The notes: a model not told the origin generated them from the letters alone. 64,000 nucleotides of DNA from Porphyridium purpureum (GCA_008690995.1 VRMN01000001.1:5580001-5644000); one strand, 5' to 3'. Shown: positions 1 to 9,267, numbered from the stretch's first letter. Numbers and translations: made by a program.

Positions 1-252
1 TATGAAGCTCTGTGTACAAAAATCGGCCTTGAAGACCCCGCGCGCCTGCTTTTCATCACTGATATTGTGGCAGAAGCAGATGCCGCAATGAAAGCCGGGC
101 TCCAGGTGCTGCTTGCCGTGCGGCCTGGTAATGCATACGTTTGCGTTGAAGACCAAGCGCGGGTTCGCTTAATCGCGAGTCTGGCACATGCGTTCCCTGA
201 CGACGCTCGCATTCTTAGAGCGCTTCGGCAACCAAGTGATTCAGACTCATGA
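1..252 (+). CDS. Enolase-phosphatase E1, C-terminal part (5' end outside window)
   Basis: The frame is open from base 1 and ends at TGA 250-252, giving 83 residues of a C-terminus. The segment with LLFITDIVAEADAAMKAGL followed by VRPGN is the HAD motif and tail typical of the bifunctional 2,3-diketo-5-methylthiopentyl-1-phosphate enolase-phosphatase (MtnC/ENOPH1/MASA). That enzyme belongs to the methionine salvage pathway, acts in the cytosol and recycles methylthioadenosine. The family usually has VRPGNAPL at this point; here it reads VRPGNAYV. The catalytic Asp region at the N-terminus is not in the window. The gene runs toward the convergent TIP41 gene, whose stop lies 115 bp away. Confidence 0.85.
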   Translation, partial: YEALCTKIGLEDPARLLFITDIVAEADAAMKAGLQVLLAVRPGNAYVCVEDQARVRLIASLAHAFPDDARILRALRQPSDSDS

Positions 253-367
253 ATGGAGACCCACAACCACTGCAAGCAGAAAAGGAAGAAAAGAGGAAAA
301 ATCAAAAAACGGAGCAAGTGCTCGCCGCAGTAACGTTCATCTATGTACATGTTCATTTAAGATTTCA

Positions 368-1219
368 TCACATCGACAGTTTCCAATTGATGAGCTCCGA
401 CCGGAGCAATTTCACGTGCGGCTGCAGCCGATCTGGATCACCGAACGAATTCCCGGGTATTTTGAACTGAAGAGCGTCCAGTGGAGATTCGCGTTCTTGA
501 TTTTCTTGCACGATGACACGCTCGCCAAAGACGTGGTAGTAGCGCGTCTCCCGGAAGCGCACAAGCACGTGATCAATCCGCAAGAAGTAGCGAAACAAGA
601 CCAGGAAAAAAGAGTCCATGACGCGGACACGGACGCTGCAAAGCACGGCACCGTGATCATCGAGTTCATCTTCGAACAGAATGACCTCGGCGTAGAACCG
701 AATAGGAAGGTTTGTTTGCCTGCATCGTTCCAAATCAATCGTTTGCAAACGCGGTCTTTCTGGCTGGTCTGGATCTTCTGTCGGACTGGCTGGACCTGCA
801 CTACGCCCGATCAGTTCGGCGCCAGTCAGCGAGCCGTGGTAGTTTGTCGAAAATGTCCAGTCGGCCGTGGTATCCAGATGCTGAACGTCTGGTCTGGCAC
901 TCTTCTGTTTCCACGAGTCCGACGCCAGCACAGACAACTTGGGATCCGCAGGCCCGACACCCTGCAGCGCGGCGCGCACGGAAAACTCGAGAACACATTT
1001 CATGCCTTGTTCCTCACCGCCATCTGGGTCTGCGAGCTGCTCAATGCGGAGCACATTGTGCGGAAACACAACCCCAGGCAATGTGAACGCGTCGCCACAG
1101 ATTCTCGCCTCCAGCAGCGCATCATTTTCCTCGCTGCTCATCATCGCCTGACTCACGGCCGACACGCGCCAACCCGCGTGTTCCACCATCGATACCCCGT
1201 TCGCCTTCTTCCCCGACAT
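368..1219 (-). CDS. TIP41-like protein (PP2A/TOR pathway regulator)
   Basis: This 283-residue protein carries the TIP41 core: a W-T-F-S-T-N-Y segment, LPIRFYAEVILFEDELDDHG, and then SVRVRVMDSFFLVLFRYFLR with RYYHVFGE. TIP41/TIPRL proteins bind PP2A-family catalytic subunits and act in TOR signalling in the cytosol. The length matches the family (about 270-290). The ATG at 1219-1217 gives a short leader without a targeting signal. It is divergent from the PAQR gene (215-bp gap) and convergent with the enolase-phosphatase gene. Single exon. Confidence 0.9.
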   Translation of the reverse strand: MSGKKANGVSMVEHAGWRVSAVSQAMMSSEENDALLEARICGDAFTLPGVVFPHNVLRIEQLADPDGGEEQGMKCVLEFSVRAALQGVGPADPKLSVLASDSWKQKSARPDVQHLDTTADWTFSTNYHGSLTGAELIGRSAGPASPTEDPDQPERPRLQTIDLERCRQTNLPIRFYAEVILFEDELDDHGAVLCSVRVRVMDSFFLVLFRYFLRIDHVLVRFRETRYYHVFGERVIVQENQERESPLDALQFKIPGNSFGDPDRLQPHVKLLRSELINWKLSM

Positions 1220-1434
1220 TTCTCAATGGCCCTCCTTCCTCCCTCTTCCAGCTGCCTACAAACCTTTCTGCCACGCTCTGGCGTTCGTTCATCACTCATC
1301 TCCACCGGATTGGCACGGAGGACATCAAGCGGAACGAGGAGAGAACGGCTTGTGAAGCTTCACGCGTGAGGCCGCGATCAGGAGCGCACTCGGGCGCATC
1401 TTGTCATCGTCGTCAGGGCACCGTGGTACTGGCC
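1220..1434. promoter_or_regulatory. Short divergent promoter between TIP41 and PAQR genes
   Basis: These 215 bp separate two divergent start codons, so both promoters must lie here. No TATA box or GTACAGT word is evident. A GTG-started extension of the PAQR frame enters the gap but has no conserved content, so the ATG at 1435 was taken as the start. Confidence 0.4.
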
Positions 1435-2694
1435 ATGGCCACTGACGTGGCGGATGACCCAGACTCGAAAGGGCTGCAGTCAAAGGAAGTGGGTCACAGC
1501 TGCGGTGGGAAGGTCCGCAACACGACCTCATCTTTGTCCAGGCTTGTAAGCTACCACGCGCTGCCGGCATGGATGCAAGATAATCCAGCCATTCACACGG
1601 GATACCGGCCGCACATGCCGTCATGGCGGGAGTGCATGCGATCTGGACTGACCACCATGCACAACGAGACCATCAACATCTATACGCATCTGGTTGGCTT
1701 CTTCTTCTTTGTGGGGTTGGGATTATACGTGGGTCTTTATATAACCAGCGCGTCGCCCGGGCGGGGGCAGTTTGCGCACGTGCAGAGCAGGATGCAGCAA
1801 CTGGCTGTCCACAAACACCATGACCTGGCGGACGTGCAGGACTTGCTGCGTGTTCCGCGTCACCATGGTGATGATTTGGAGTACTCGCAGACGTGCAGCC
1901 TGATCAAGATGGGGGCACCTGACGACGAAGAGGCTGGTCCATTGCGCGGGCGAGCGTCTTATCCGGTGGACGAGCTAGCGATGTGGCTGCGGAGGCAGCC
2001 TCTCTTGCAATTGGGCGAACTTCCATGCGCACTCTCAGGAGATGAGCTTCACGCCGCGTTCGAGCGCATGCTCCGGTCCCACCGCTTTGCCATGCTGGGC
2101 ATGATTGTTAGCGCAATGGTGTGTACGCTGGGCTCCACAACCTATCACCTCTTGTGGAACCATTCGCAGCTCATCATGCGCGTCTTCTCGCGGGTGGACT
2201 ATGCAGGGATCATCACACTTGTGTGTGGCCACTCGACCATGGCCACATTTTATCTCTTCTACTGTCGCCCCGAGCTGATTGTGCGCTACAACGTTATGCT
2301 CGTGGGCATAAGCATTCCTACAGTCTTGCTGTTCTTCCATCCGCGCTTTGAATTCCCCGAATTCCGGACAATACGAGCTGTGCTCTTCACGACGTTTGGA
2401 GTGCTGGGCGGCTTGCCTCTATTTCACGCCGGGTTCATGCACCGCTGGACCGAAGATTTGTATCCGATGCATTTGCTGTCGCTTGGCTCTAGCGGGATAC
2501 TCTACGTTCTGGGCGCACTGCTGTTCGCTTGTCGATATCCCGAAATCTTCAACCCGGGGAAGTACGATATCTACTTTAGCAGTCACCAGTGGCTCCATAT
2601 CTTCGTGCTGCTCGGAGCCATTGTTCATTGGGTCGGCTGCTGGTACGAGTTGGGCTGGCGAATGGAGCATGGGTGCTTGCACTCGCCTCTGTGA
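1435..2694 (+). CDS. PAQR-family (adiponectin receptor / hemolysin III-like) seven-TM protein with a large loop insert
   Basis: This 419-residue membrane protein begins with an N-terminal domain that contains LPAWMQDNPAIHTGYRP and HNETINIYTHLVGFFFF, the classic PAQR entry motif before TM1. Further signatures are T-Y-H-L-L-W after a small-residue helix, D-Y-A-G-I, and the final S-H-Q-W-L-H-I-F with a nearby H-W. These supply the His residues of the intramembrane zinc hydrolase site. PAQRs are membrane receptors or ceramidase-like hydrolases. An insert of about 105 residues, with HHDL and acidic stretches, sits between TM1 and TM2 (around residues 103-210), where animal and fungal members have a short loop. 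The start is the ATG at 1435. The gene ends 101 bp from the convergent MGDG synthase stop. Confidence 0.88.
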   Translation: MATDVADDPDSKGLQSKEVGHSCGGKVRNTTSSLSRLVSYHALPAWMQDNPAIHTGYRPHMPSWRECMRSGLTTMHNETINIYTHLVGFFFFVGLGLYVGLYITSASPGRGQFAHVQSRMQQLAVHKHHDLADVQDLLRVPRHHGDDLEYSQTCSLIKMGAPDDEEAGPLRGRASYPVDELAMWLRRQPLLQLGELPCALSGDELHAAFERMLRSHRFAMLGMIVSAMVCTLGSTTYHLLWNHSQLIMRVFSRVDYAGIITLVCGHSTMATFYLFYCRPELIVRYNVMLVGISIPTVLLFFHPRFEFPEFRTIRAVLFTTFGVLGGLPLFHAGFMHRWTEDLYPMHLLSLGSSGILYVLGALLFACRYPEIFNPGKYDIYFSSHQWLHIFVLLGAIVHWVGCWYELGWRMEHGCLHSPL

Positions 2695-2795
2695 TGGGTG
2701 CCATCTTAGCTTGTGTGACAATCACGATGCTATTTTTGAACAAGCCTCCTGTCGCTGTGGGGTGCTGTGTTTCGCACACCGCACTCCCACTCGAG

Positions 2796-4454
2796 TCACG
2801 AACGCGATGAGGAAAGAAGGGCGTGGATGCGCCGTGCAATGTCGAGGGTTGCTTCCGGTCGTGCCACCACGGCCGCGCGATCCGAAAGCTGTTTCAGCTT
2901 CTGTGGATGGCCGAACCAGTCCACCACGACCCTTGCGATGGCGTGAGGGTCTGGCTCATAAACGCCAACGTGGTTATCAACAACAAAACGCACATTACCG
3001 TACTCTTGTCCGGGCAAGTATCCGGATACAATAATGGGCAGCTTGCGAATGACGGCTTCGGCAATGGTACCCGGTCCCGCCTTCGTGACTATTGTATCGC
3101 ACGCTGCCATGTAGTCGCTCATGTTACTGACGAAGCCTTTGACGACGACATGCACGGGCCAGCTGAGCGACTGTAAGTTTTTACGCAGCGCTTCGTTTCG
3201 CCCGCAGACGATCACGAGCTGGCCGCCGCGTGATCCGCATTCTTGGCCGAGAGTCTCGGCCATGCTGACGGCGACGTTGCGCAAACCGCCCACTCCGTCG
3301 CCGCCGCCAATCACGAGGGCAGCAGGCACGTCCGGCTTGAGACCCAGTTCGCGGCGCAAGCGGCTTTTTGATTTCGACGCAGCGCGCCAGAAGCTCTGTC
3401 GAATGGGCAGCCCGGACTTGACAATTTGGTCATCCTTGAGCCCTGCTCGCTTTGCGAGTTTGTAGACTTCATTGCTTGGCACAAAGCAAGCGTCGACACC
3501 CTTATGGAACCATGTTGGATGTCCACCGCCGAGGTCAGTCACGACGGTCACGAATCGCGTGACGTCGCGCCGCTTCAACTTCTTGAGCGCACGCAAGGGC
3601 AATTCCTGGCACAGCGGGTGTACAGATACGACAAGATCAGGCTTCATTTCGAGCAGCGCGTCCCTGAGCTTCTTTTGCATGAGCCAGTACGAAATGTTTT
3701 CGGTGATTTGGCGCGTACCCGGGAAGCCGGCGTAGTAGTACACGGCTTTCCAGAACCATGGGTGGTTGGCTGCGTATGAATATTGCTGCGGAAATTTGTG
3801 GAACGGGCGGCCGGCAATCTCGACAAACATATCTGAAATGGTTACTTCATATTCGGCGCCAAACAACTGCCGGAAGGCAGCCTCTAGTGCCTGCGCGCTC
3901 GCGCGGTGCCCGCCGCCCGTGTCTGACATGAGAATCAGGACCCGCTTTTTCTTCTGCACGGAGCATTCCTGGCCATCTCGATGCCATGGCCTCCAACTCA
4001 GTAATCCAAGCAAATTGAGAGCTGCCAGATCAAGTTGCTCATCGAAGCCGTCATCCTCTCCTCGGCCCGACCCGCCATGGCCATCGCGTTTGCCTCCTTT
4101 ACCACCACGTCCAGACCCACCACCTCCATTCGCACACGACAAGATCCGATCCCGACCTCTCACACCTCTGCGGGCTCTGCTACGAGCGCACGACAAAGCG
4201 CAGCCGGCAAAAGATCCGGAAGTCCATTGCGGCGCACGGGGCGCGGCGGCGCGTGTCTGCGGCGCGACATGGCCGGCGCACTTCCTCGCGTGATCGCCCT
4301 GCCACGCACGAACCAGCCGCTTCTCATGCGGCCCGACCGCGCCGGCAAACGCCGCGACCGCCGCGAGCTCCATCGCGCACGCCGCTGCGCTCCACGCTGC
4401 ACGGCGTCTCGGCTGGCACTGCGCGCGCTCACCGCGCCCCGGCGCGAGCGCCAT
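2796..4454 (-). CDS. MGD1: Monogalactosyldiacylglycerol synthase (plastid envelope)
   Basis: This GT28-family galactosyltransferase makes MGDG, the main plastid membrane lipid, from diacylglycerol and UDP-galactose. The mature part starts near RVLILMSDTGGGHRASAQAL. It continues with FPQQYSYAANHPWFWK, VVTDLGGGHPTWFHK, VIGGGDGVGG and TKAGPGTIAEA, all diagnostic for plant-type MGD enzymes. The first about 150 residues are Arg/Ala/Gly-rich and look like a transit peptide. Two in-frame ATGs are plausible: 4454 (552 residues) and 4373 (525 residues, starting MELAAVAAFAGAVG). The second looks more like the other transit peptides here. It is divergent from plastid FabZ, so two plastid lipid genes share one promoter gap. 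Confidence 0.93.
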   Translation of the reverse strand: MALAPGRGERAQCQPRRRAAWSAAACAMELAAVAAFAGAVGPHEKRLVRAWQGDHARKCAGHVAPQTRAAAPRAPQWTSGSFAGCALSCARSRARRGVRGRDRILSCANGGGGSGRGGKGGKRDGHGGSGRGEDDGFDEQLDLAALNLLGLLSWRPWHRDGQECSVQKKKRVLILMSDTGGGHRASAQALEAAFRQLFGAEYEVTISDMFVEIAGRPFHKFPQQYSYAANHPWFWKAVYYYAGFPGTRQITENISYWLMQKKLRDALLEMKPDLVVSVHPLCQELPLRALKKLKRRDVTRFVTVVTDLGGGHPTWFHKGVDACFVPSNEVYKLAKRAGLKDDQIVKSGLPIRQSFWRAASKSKSRLRRELGLKPDVPAALVIGGGDGVGGLRNVAVSMAETLGQECGSRGGQLVIVCGRNEALRKNLQSLSWPVHVVVKGFVSNMSDYMAACDTIVTKAGPGTIAEAVIRKLPIIVSGYLPGQEYGNVRFVVDNHVGVYEPDPHAIARVVVDWFGHPQKLKQLSDRAAVVARPEATLDIARRIHALLSSSRS

Positions 4455-4739
4455 CACGGAGATTTCACGTCGCCGCGCTGTACACCCGCTCGCGATAAAG
4501 TACAGTCGCCGCCACCACAAGATTAAATAACACAATTAAATAATTGGGTGGAAGTGGAATAAAGTACAGTGCGGCCTCTTTTCACTGTACACCTCTGCCA
4601 TTTTCGGCGTGTGGTCGTTGCCGGAGATTGGAGAAGGCGGGGGGTGGATGAGGGACAAGAGGCAAGGTTGATGGGTGTGTGGTGGACACACGGAGACGTG
4701 CGCTAGAAGAGAGAGAGAGATATACACAGAGATTTGAGC
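4455..4739. promoter_or_regulatory. Divergent promoter MGDG synthase / FabZ with three GTACAGT-type words
   Basis: This 285-bp gap lies between two divergent plastid lipid genes. It holds GTACAGT at 4500-4506 and 4564-4570, and the inverted form ACTGTAC at 4584-4590. The first two sit in identical AAAGTACAGT contexts. A GA-rich run precedes the FabZ ATG. Promoter function is inferred from position and from recurrence of the word in other 5' gaps. Confidence 0.45.
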
Positions 4740-5414
4740 ATGGCGTTTGTTGGATGCGCTGCGAGCGTGCGTGGAACTCATCGCGATGTGTGTGAACGGA
4801 CGGCAGTGCCTGTTTGTGGCTCGCAGGGCGGCGTGAATGTGCGCGCGTCTGCGCGCGCCGCAACGCGCAGTCGAGCGCGCACCGTCGCGATGTGCACGGC
4901 AGAGACAGAAGCAAAGTCGGAGGCGCCCGCGCTCAGCGCGCAAAAGGTGTCATCGGGTGAAGCCGGGATTTTGGAAACCGTGTATGACACTGTGCAGATC
5001 ATGAAGATTTTGCCGCACAGGTACCCATTCTTGCTCCTTGACAAGGTGGTGCACTACGTGCCTGGCGAGTCGGCCATCGGCATCAAGAATGTGTCTATGA
5101 ATGAGCCCCAGTTCACGGGGCACTTTCCAGACAGACCCATTATGCCCGGTGTCCTTCAGATTGAGGCCATGGCGCAGCTGGGCGGCATTGTCATGCTTCA
5201 GGAACCCATCACAGACGGAAAGGGCGAGTTCTTCTTCGCCGCCGTGGATAACGTCAAGTGGAGGAAGCCCGTTCTGCCGGGCGACACGCTTGTTATGGAA
5301 ATGACGCTCAAGGCGTTCAAGAAGCGCTTTGGCATCGGAAAAATGTCCGGCAAGGCGTACGTGGACGGTAAGCTCGTCGTGGAGGGGGAATTTACTTTTG
5401 CGTACATGGGATAG
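4740..5414 (+). CDS. fabZ: Beta-hydroxyacyl-ACP dehydratase FabZ, plastid-targeted
   Basis: This hot-dog-fold dehydratase of type II fatty-acid synthesis removes water from 3-hydroxyacyl-ACP in the plastid. The 224-residue protein has a leader of about 70 residues starting MAFVGCAASVRG, then the FabZ domain: LPHRYPFLLLDKV, GHFPDRPIMPGV (catalytic His) and QIEAMAQLGG (catalytic Glu). The mature length of about 145 matches bacterial FabZ. The ATG at 4740 was chosen because M-A-F-V recurs at the start of other plastid proteins in this window. A TTG six bases upstream is ignored. It is convergent with UBE2W. Confidence 0.95.
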   Translation: MAFVGCAASVRGTHRDVCERTAVPVCGSQGGVNVRASARAATRSRARTVAMCTAETEAKSEAPALSAQKVSSGEAGILETVYDTVQIMKILPHRYPFLLLDKVVHYVPGESAIGIKNVSMNEPQFTGHFPDRPIMPGVLQIEAMAQLGGIVMLQEPITDGKGEFFFAAVDNVKWRKPVLPGDTLVMEMTLKAFKKRFGIGKMSGKAYVDGKLVVEGEFTFAYMG

Positions 5415-5756
5415 CGCAAGAAACGAAGGTAACACAACAGAATGATAGAGAAGACGCGCACAGACGCATCCGGCAAGGCCTTGTATATGCCTTCTGAATG
5501 CCGGTCGGCAGCTGACACATTGCAACTCCCTTTTAAAAATAATCAGCTCAGGATCCACCGCAGAATCACGTACGCGCCGCTGCTACCATGCGTCACTTTT
5601 TTTGCGAGCGAGCAACTGTCGCGGCTTATCAACTGGCGTAGGCTGGGCTGAGCTTCTGATGACTGATTTCCTTGTTTCCCTTGGCCAGCGCGACCGAGCG
5701 GTGAGCCACGTTTTCCCTTTGAAGGACAGTGCAAACGAAGGCTCGACCTCCGACCC
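5415..5756. other. Convergent 3' gap between FabZ and UBE2W
   Basis: These 342 bp lie between two stop codons and must hold both 3' UTRs. I see no gene, no repeat and no GTACAGT word. ORFs here lack any family signature. Confidence 0.4.
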
Positions 5757-6254
5757 CTACACCTTGTCGTCGTGAAAGTCCCAGCGCGTCCGCTTGGGGC
5801 TACGGCCTATGCTTGTGCGAACATATCTTTCGTTGTCTGGTGGGAGTTCCTTCTTGGTGGCGCTGCTAAGCATGCTCAGAATGGAGAGACATATTGAGCG
5901 CACGGTGAGAGCCGGGCTCCAGCCATCATACAGAATGGACAGGCAAATGTGTCCGTTTGAGTAAACATGCGGATGAAGCGGCGTGTTGGGCGGCACAAAG
6001 ACGACCTCGGGCGACTCAATTGGGTAATCCGGCGGGAACACAAAGCGCAGCACGAAGCGCTCTCCCGCGAACACGGTATTGTCTGCACCTTCGAACTCGA
6101 TGAACCACGCGTCCAAGCTCTCGGCGCGCACCTCGCAATTGGGCAGCGGCACGTCGGTGCTGTGCTGCGCGCTTGTTTGGAACTCGTCCAGCTCCTTCTG
6201 CAGCCGCCGAATCGCCGTGCGGCTGTGCTGCACGGCGCTTGAACCTGTCGACAT
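5757..6254 (-). CDS. UBE2W-type ubiquitin-conjugating enzyme (E2)
   Basis: This 165-residue E2 has a UBC fold. An N-terminal helix (RRLQKELDEF) is followed by FPPDYPIESPEVVFV, then HPHVYSNGHICLSIL with the active-site Cys near residue 103, then DGWSPALTVRSICLSILSML and a PPDNERYV tail. The H-x-Y-S-N-G-H-I-C context and the PPDN tail are specific to UBE2W/UBC16-18, the E2s that ubiquitinate protein N-termini. The usual E2 HPN tripeptide is also altered in this subfamily. The start is the ATG at 6254; a GTG 33 bases upstream was rejected. Confidence 0.92.
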   Translation of the reverse strand: MSTGSSAVQHSRTAIRRLQKELDEFQTSAQHSTDVPLPNCEVRAESLDAWFIEFEGADNTVFAGERFVLRFVFPPDYPIESPEVVFVPPNTPLHPHVYSNGHICLSILYDGWSPALTVRSICLSILSMLSSATKKELPPDNERYVRTSIGRSPKRTRWDFHDDKV

Positions 6255-6524
6255 CAAACGTTTCCTCCCCTGTCCCTTTCCATCCACGGCTCAGTGCCAC
6301 CCTCACCGTTCGTCCATCCGCGCCGCCTCCTTCTTCCCCCGCGCCCCCAGCTCCCAAGCCTTCTGGTCTTGCGCGTCTTGCAACCAACTCATTTTGGGTT
6401 TTTCGTTCACGCGCTCGAATTCATAGTAAATTGGGCCACTTTCGTGATGAAATGCTCGGCTGGATGGGCGGGACGTGGCAACCGACAAGGCCCGGGAGCG
6501 GGGAAGAGAACGGCGCCGCACACG

Positions 6525-6797
6525 ATGCCTGGCGGAGACGCGCGCACGGCAAAGCAGGAGGCGACGCCCGGCGGAGGCGCGGGAGGGCGGAGCGATGGCG
6601 AGACAGACAAGCAGAAGCGCGCGGCCGTCGGGGATTTCGAGCGCCAGGTCGAGGAAATAAGAAACGACGCCGCGCAGGTCCGCGAAAACCTCGCCGCCGC
6701 GGAGCGCGCCTTGGAGGAGGCCGGCGTGCTCCGACACGCGCAGATGCAGGCGGGAGCGGGCGCGTCGGGCGCAGGGACAGACGCCGCACAGCACTAG
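6525..6797 (+). CDS. Small hypothetical coiled-coil protein
   Basis: This 90-residue ORF starts MPGGDARTAKQEATPGG and ends in an Ala/Gly-rich tail. Its middle (about residues 34-68) is a charged helix with heptad spacing: DFERQVEEIRNDAAQVREN and LAAAERALEEAG. I recognise no family. An in-frame ATG at 6447 would extend it by 26 residues. The region is GC-rich and other frames are also open, so chance cannot be excluded. The helix composition is the only argument for coding. Confidence 0.35.
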   Translation: MPGGDARTAKQEATPGGGAGGRSDGETDKQKRAAVGDFERQVEEIRNDAAQVRENLAAAERALEEAGVLRHAQMQAGAGASGAGTDAAQH

Positions 6798-7118
6798 GGT
6801 GCGTGTCTGCTGCAGTGTGCGCGGCTCCCGTCGCATACAGCTAGATTGAAGGTCGAAGCTTCTCAAGGTACAGGCTCATGGCTACGCAGATTCAACGTGA
6901 TACGAAATCGCACGCTGGCGGGCACGTGGCTCTTTAACCAGATACGCTTTCTGTGGCGCAGCTGCTTCTGTAAAGTACCGATTCCCGTGACGTTCCAAAT
7001 CCTGCTCGAGCAACGCCGCGCGCCGGCTCAACGCTCCACACGGCATGCTCCAAAGCAAACTCGCCGAAATCGGAACGCAGATGGGCACTGAAATGCGATG
7101 AATACAAGTAGCAGAGAA
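6798..7118. other. Intergenic, no recognised content
   Basis: These 321 bp lie between the small coiled-coil ORF and the stop of the convergent orphan gene. Short ORFs occur on both strands (for example 6882-7088 minus), but none shows a domain or targeting signal. No repeat and no GTACAGT word. Confidence 0.3.
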
Positions 7119-8402
7119 CTAAACCAACTTCATCAAAAAGCTATCGATCTTGAACTCGTAACAAAGCGGCGTCACGGTTCGCGCTTCAATTTCGTCCAGA
7201 CTTGACGAAGTGAGAAACTTTTGGCCGGCAAATGCAATTTTGCGGAATTCGGCGCGCTGCTTGGTATTGAGCTCTGCCGAGTAAATCACCGCTAAGCTGT
7301 CCGCATCGCTCTCGAGCGACGCGATTTTCGCGCCGATCTTTTTGCTCATTTCTTGTCGCTTGTGTGTGTCCGCGAGGAATACCTTGACTGCATTCGGCAA
7401 CGTATCTTCCTTCTTGTCAAAATATAAGAGCACCAGCGCCACATACTTTGAGACATGCCATCCTATTCGCTGGAACACGTCAATCATGCCTTTCTTATCA
7501 CCGACGCGCAGATGCGCAATGCTTTCGAAAATTGAATCGACGACCAAGTACTGGCTGGTGATCGCCCTTTTCGAGGCTTCACGAAGAGTTGGCGTCATGG
7601 TCTGCTGGCTCTCCAGTTCGGTGTACAGCGGGCCTTCCTCTACTTCGAAAAAGCGTTCCAAGGCCGGCGCGGTACGTCTCCACAGAGCGGTGATAAGGTT
7701 CCACTTGCGATCGGTTTCCGGCACGGGGAAATCGGTACTCGGCAGCTCCGCCACCCAAGCCTCGATCGAGCGGCAAAGAAGCTCAAGGTAGAGGCGAAAA
7801 CCGTTGTGCGGCTCGCTCACAAAATTAAAGTGAGTAAGACCGTGCATGCGTTTGAACAGCTTGTTCATATCGAACGGGAACTTTTCAAACGCCATGGACT
7901 CATCAATTCTGGAATCACGCACGCGCGTGAGTTCCTTCACAAGCTCTTCTCGCTGCACTTTCGCCTCGGCCACGGATGGCAGTTCGGGTGCCTTGATTTT
8001 CACTCCCGCCATCTCCTGAAGCAGCTTATCCTGCTCCTCCATCTCGCTTGACCTGAGCATTTGCTTCTGCAGTGTCTCTGAGCCCTGGTAGGCGAGAGGG
8101 TCATTCACGTCCTTCTTGGGGCCGTTGTTCAGAAACTCGACGACGCGCTTGACGCCCTTGGAAAAGGAGCGTCCGAGCGTCCTGTCCTCGTCGTGCAGCG
8201 CGGCGCGCGCCTTGCCCGCGACGGCCTCGTCGTCCTCCCCGGCGAACAACACCTCGCCGTTCTCCCCGCGCTCGACGCGCGAGCCGGTCCTCCTCAACCC
8301 GTGCTCACGCGAGCTCTTGCGAGACAGGCGCTCGCCCTTGGTACTCATACTGCGCGCGCCAATCCCATTCTCGCGCGACAAGCTCCGCTGCAACTTCTTC
8401 AT
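7119..8402 (-). CDS. Orphan helical protein, possibly a degenerate hemerythrin-like bundle
   Basis: This 427-residue protein starts at the ATG 8402-8400. Residues 1-100 are basic, then acidic, with Ser/Arg repeats (SLSREN, RLSRKSSREHG) that look like a disordered, phosphorylatable region rather than a transit peptide. Residues 110-165 form a charged coiled coil. Residues 180-400 look like an all-helical bundle. EPHNGFRLYLELL, FFEVEEGPLYTELE and KYVALVLLYFDKKEDTLPNA recall the spacing of hemerythrin HHE domains, but several expected metal-ligand His residues are absent. That assignment is weak. Single exon, divergent from the TMTC-like gene. Confidence 0.8.
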   Translation of the reverse strand: MKKLQRSLSRENGIGARSMSTKGERLSRKSSREHGLRRTGSRVERGENGEVLFAGEDDEAVAGKARAALHDEDRTLGRSFSKGVKRVVEFLNNGPKKDVNDPLAYQGSETLQKQMLRSSEMEEQDKLLQEMAGVKIKAPELPSVAEAKVQREELVKELTRVRDSRIDESMAFEKFPFDMNKLFKRMHGLTHFNFVSEPHNGFRLYLELLCRSIEAWVAELPSTDFPVPETDRKWNLITALWRRTAPALERFFEVEEGPLYTELESQQTMTPTLREASKRAITSQYLVVDSIFESIAHLRVGDKKGMIDVFQRIGWHVSKYVALVLLYFDKKEDTLPNAVKVFLADTHKRQEMSKKIGAKIASLESDADSLAVIYSAELNTKQRAEFRKIAFAGQKFLTSSSLDEIEARTVTPLCYEFKIDSFLMKLV

Positions 8403-9267
8403 CGCAAACTATGCTGCGCCCTCACACACACACACACACACCAAGCGCCGCGTGCGCACCTCCCACCAGCTTGTGCTGCGCCCACACGTGACCCGCCGTC
8501 AGCGACGCGTTTGCGCAGCGTTCGACCCACCGTGCGCTCTCGTCCACCGCTCAAACTCAAACTCACACACTGCAAGTCAACGCCACTTCACACGCGTGGC
8601 CGCCACTGCCAACACGGTGTCGCGCCTTGTTCCACCGCAACACACACTGTACACTACACGATTCTCGCTGTACACACGCCATGCGTTCACTGTACTCTAC
8701 TGATTTCGCGCTGTACCGACAGCTGAATGCGAGCGGCGTTCAAATTCAAGTCGTCGCGCGGTGTAAGTTGTGCGCGCCCGCTGCGACGAAAGTACAGTGC
8801 GAGGTACACCGCAATGCGCAAGTTTTGACCGCGCGCTCGCGTCCGGTCCAACGAAGACCCGAAGCTTGTCACACTCATACCACCTGCGGTAGATATCTAG
8901 ACGGCTTCCAACCCGGGCAGTCACTCTCTCCGCACGGCATCCGCAGCAGGCCACGCGCTCTGCGTCGAGCTTCACGCGCGGACGTCGAATAGTCCAGCAC
9001 GTCACGCTTGCTCAGGGTCTATTGTTGCTAGCGATCCGTCATCAACGCGTCGTGGAAGAAATGAAAAGTCGCGCACGGCTCGGTTTTTGATTCTTATCGG
9101 TTCATTTTGAACCGTTTCGCCGTGAACCGTGTTTGTGGGCGGAGGTACAGTGAGGAGGGTCAGGAAGGAGAAGGCGCGAGCGATGTGGCTGTGTGCGCGG
9201 GGGGCGAGTGAGGACGGGCAGGCTGCAGGGTGTGTGTGTGTGTGTGTGTGTGCGGGTGTGTTGTGCG
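8403..9267. promoter_or_regulatory. Divergent promoter between orphan helical gene and TMTC-like gene, rich in GTACAGT words
   Basis: This 865-bp gap has ACTGTAC at 8646-8652 and 8689-8695, and GTACAGT at 8792-8798 and 9145-9151. Near-matches (CTGTACA, CTGTACC) occur at about 8666 and 8711. A CA run lies at 8423-8441 and a GT run at 9231-9252, each near one of the two start codons. CGGTTCA-TTT-TGAACCG at 9098-9114 is a perfect 7-bp inverted repeat, with a further TGAACCG at 9123-9129. No gene seen. Confidence 0.5.

Noticed and set aside
188-1369. 393-codon plus-strand ORF
   Set aside because: It is antisense to the complete TIP41 gene and has no domain; it is a shadow of high-GC coding DNA.
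4723-4750. U6 snRNA-like text (ACAGAGA followed by AGCATGGC) before FabZ
   Set aside because: The match is short, the rest of U6 is absent, and the ATG in it is the well-supported M-A-F-V start of FabZ.
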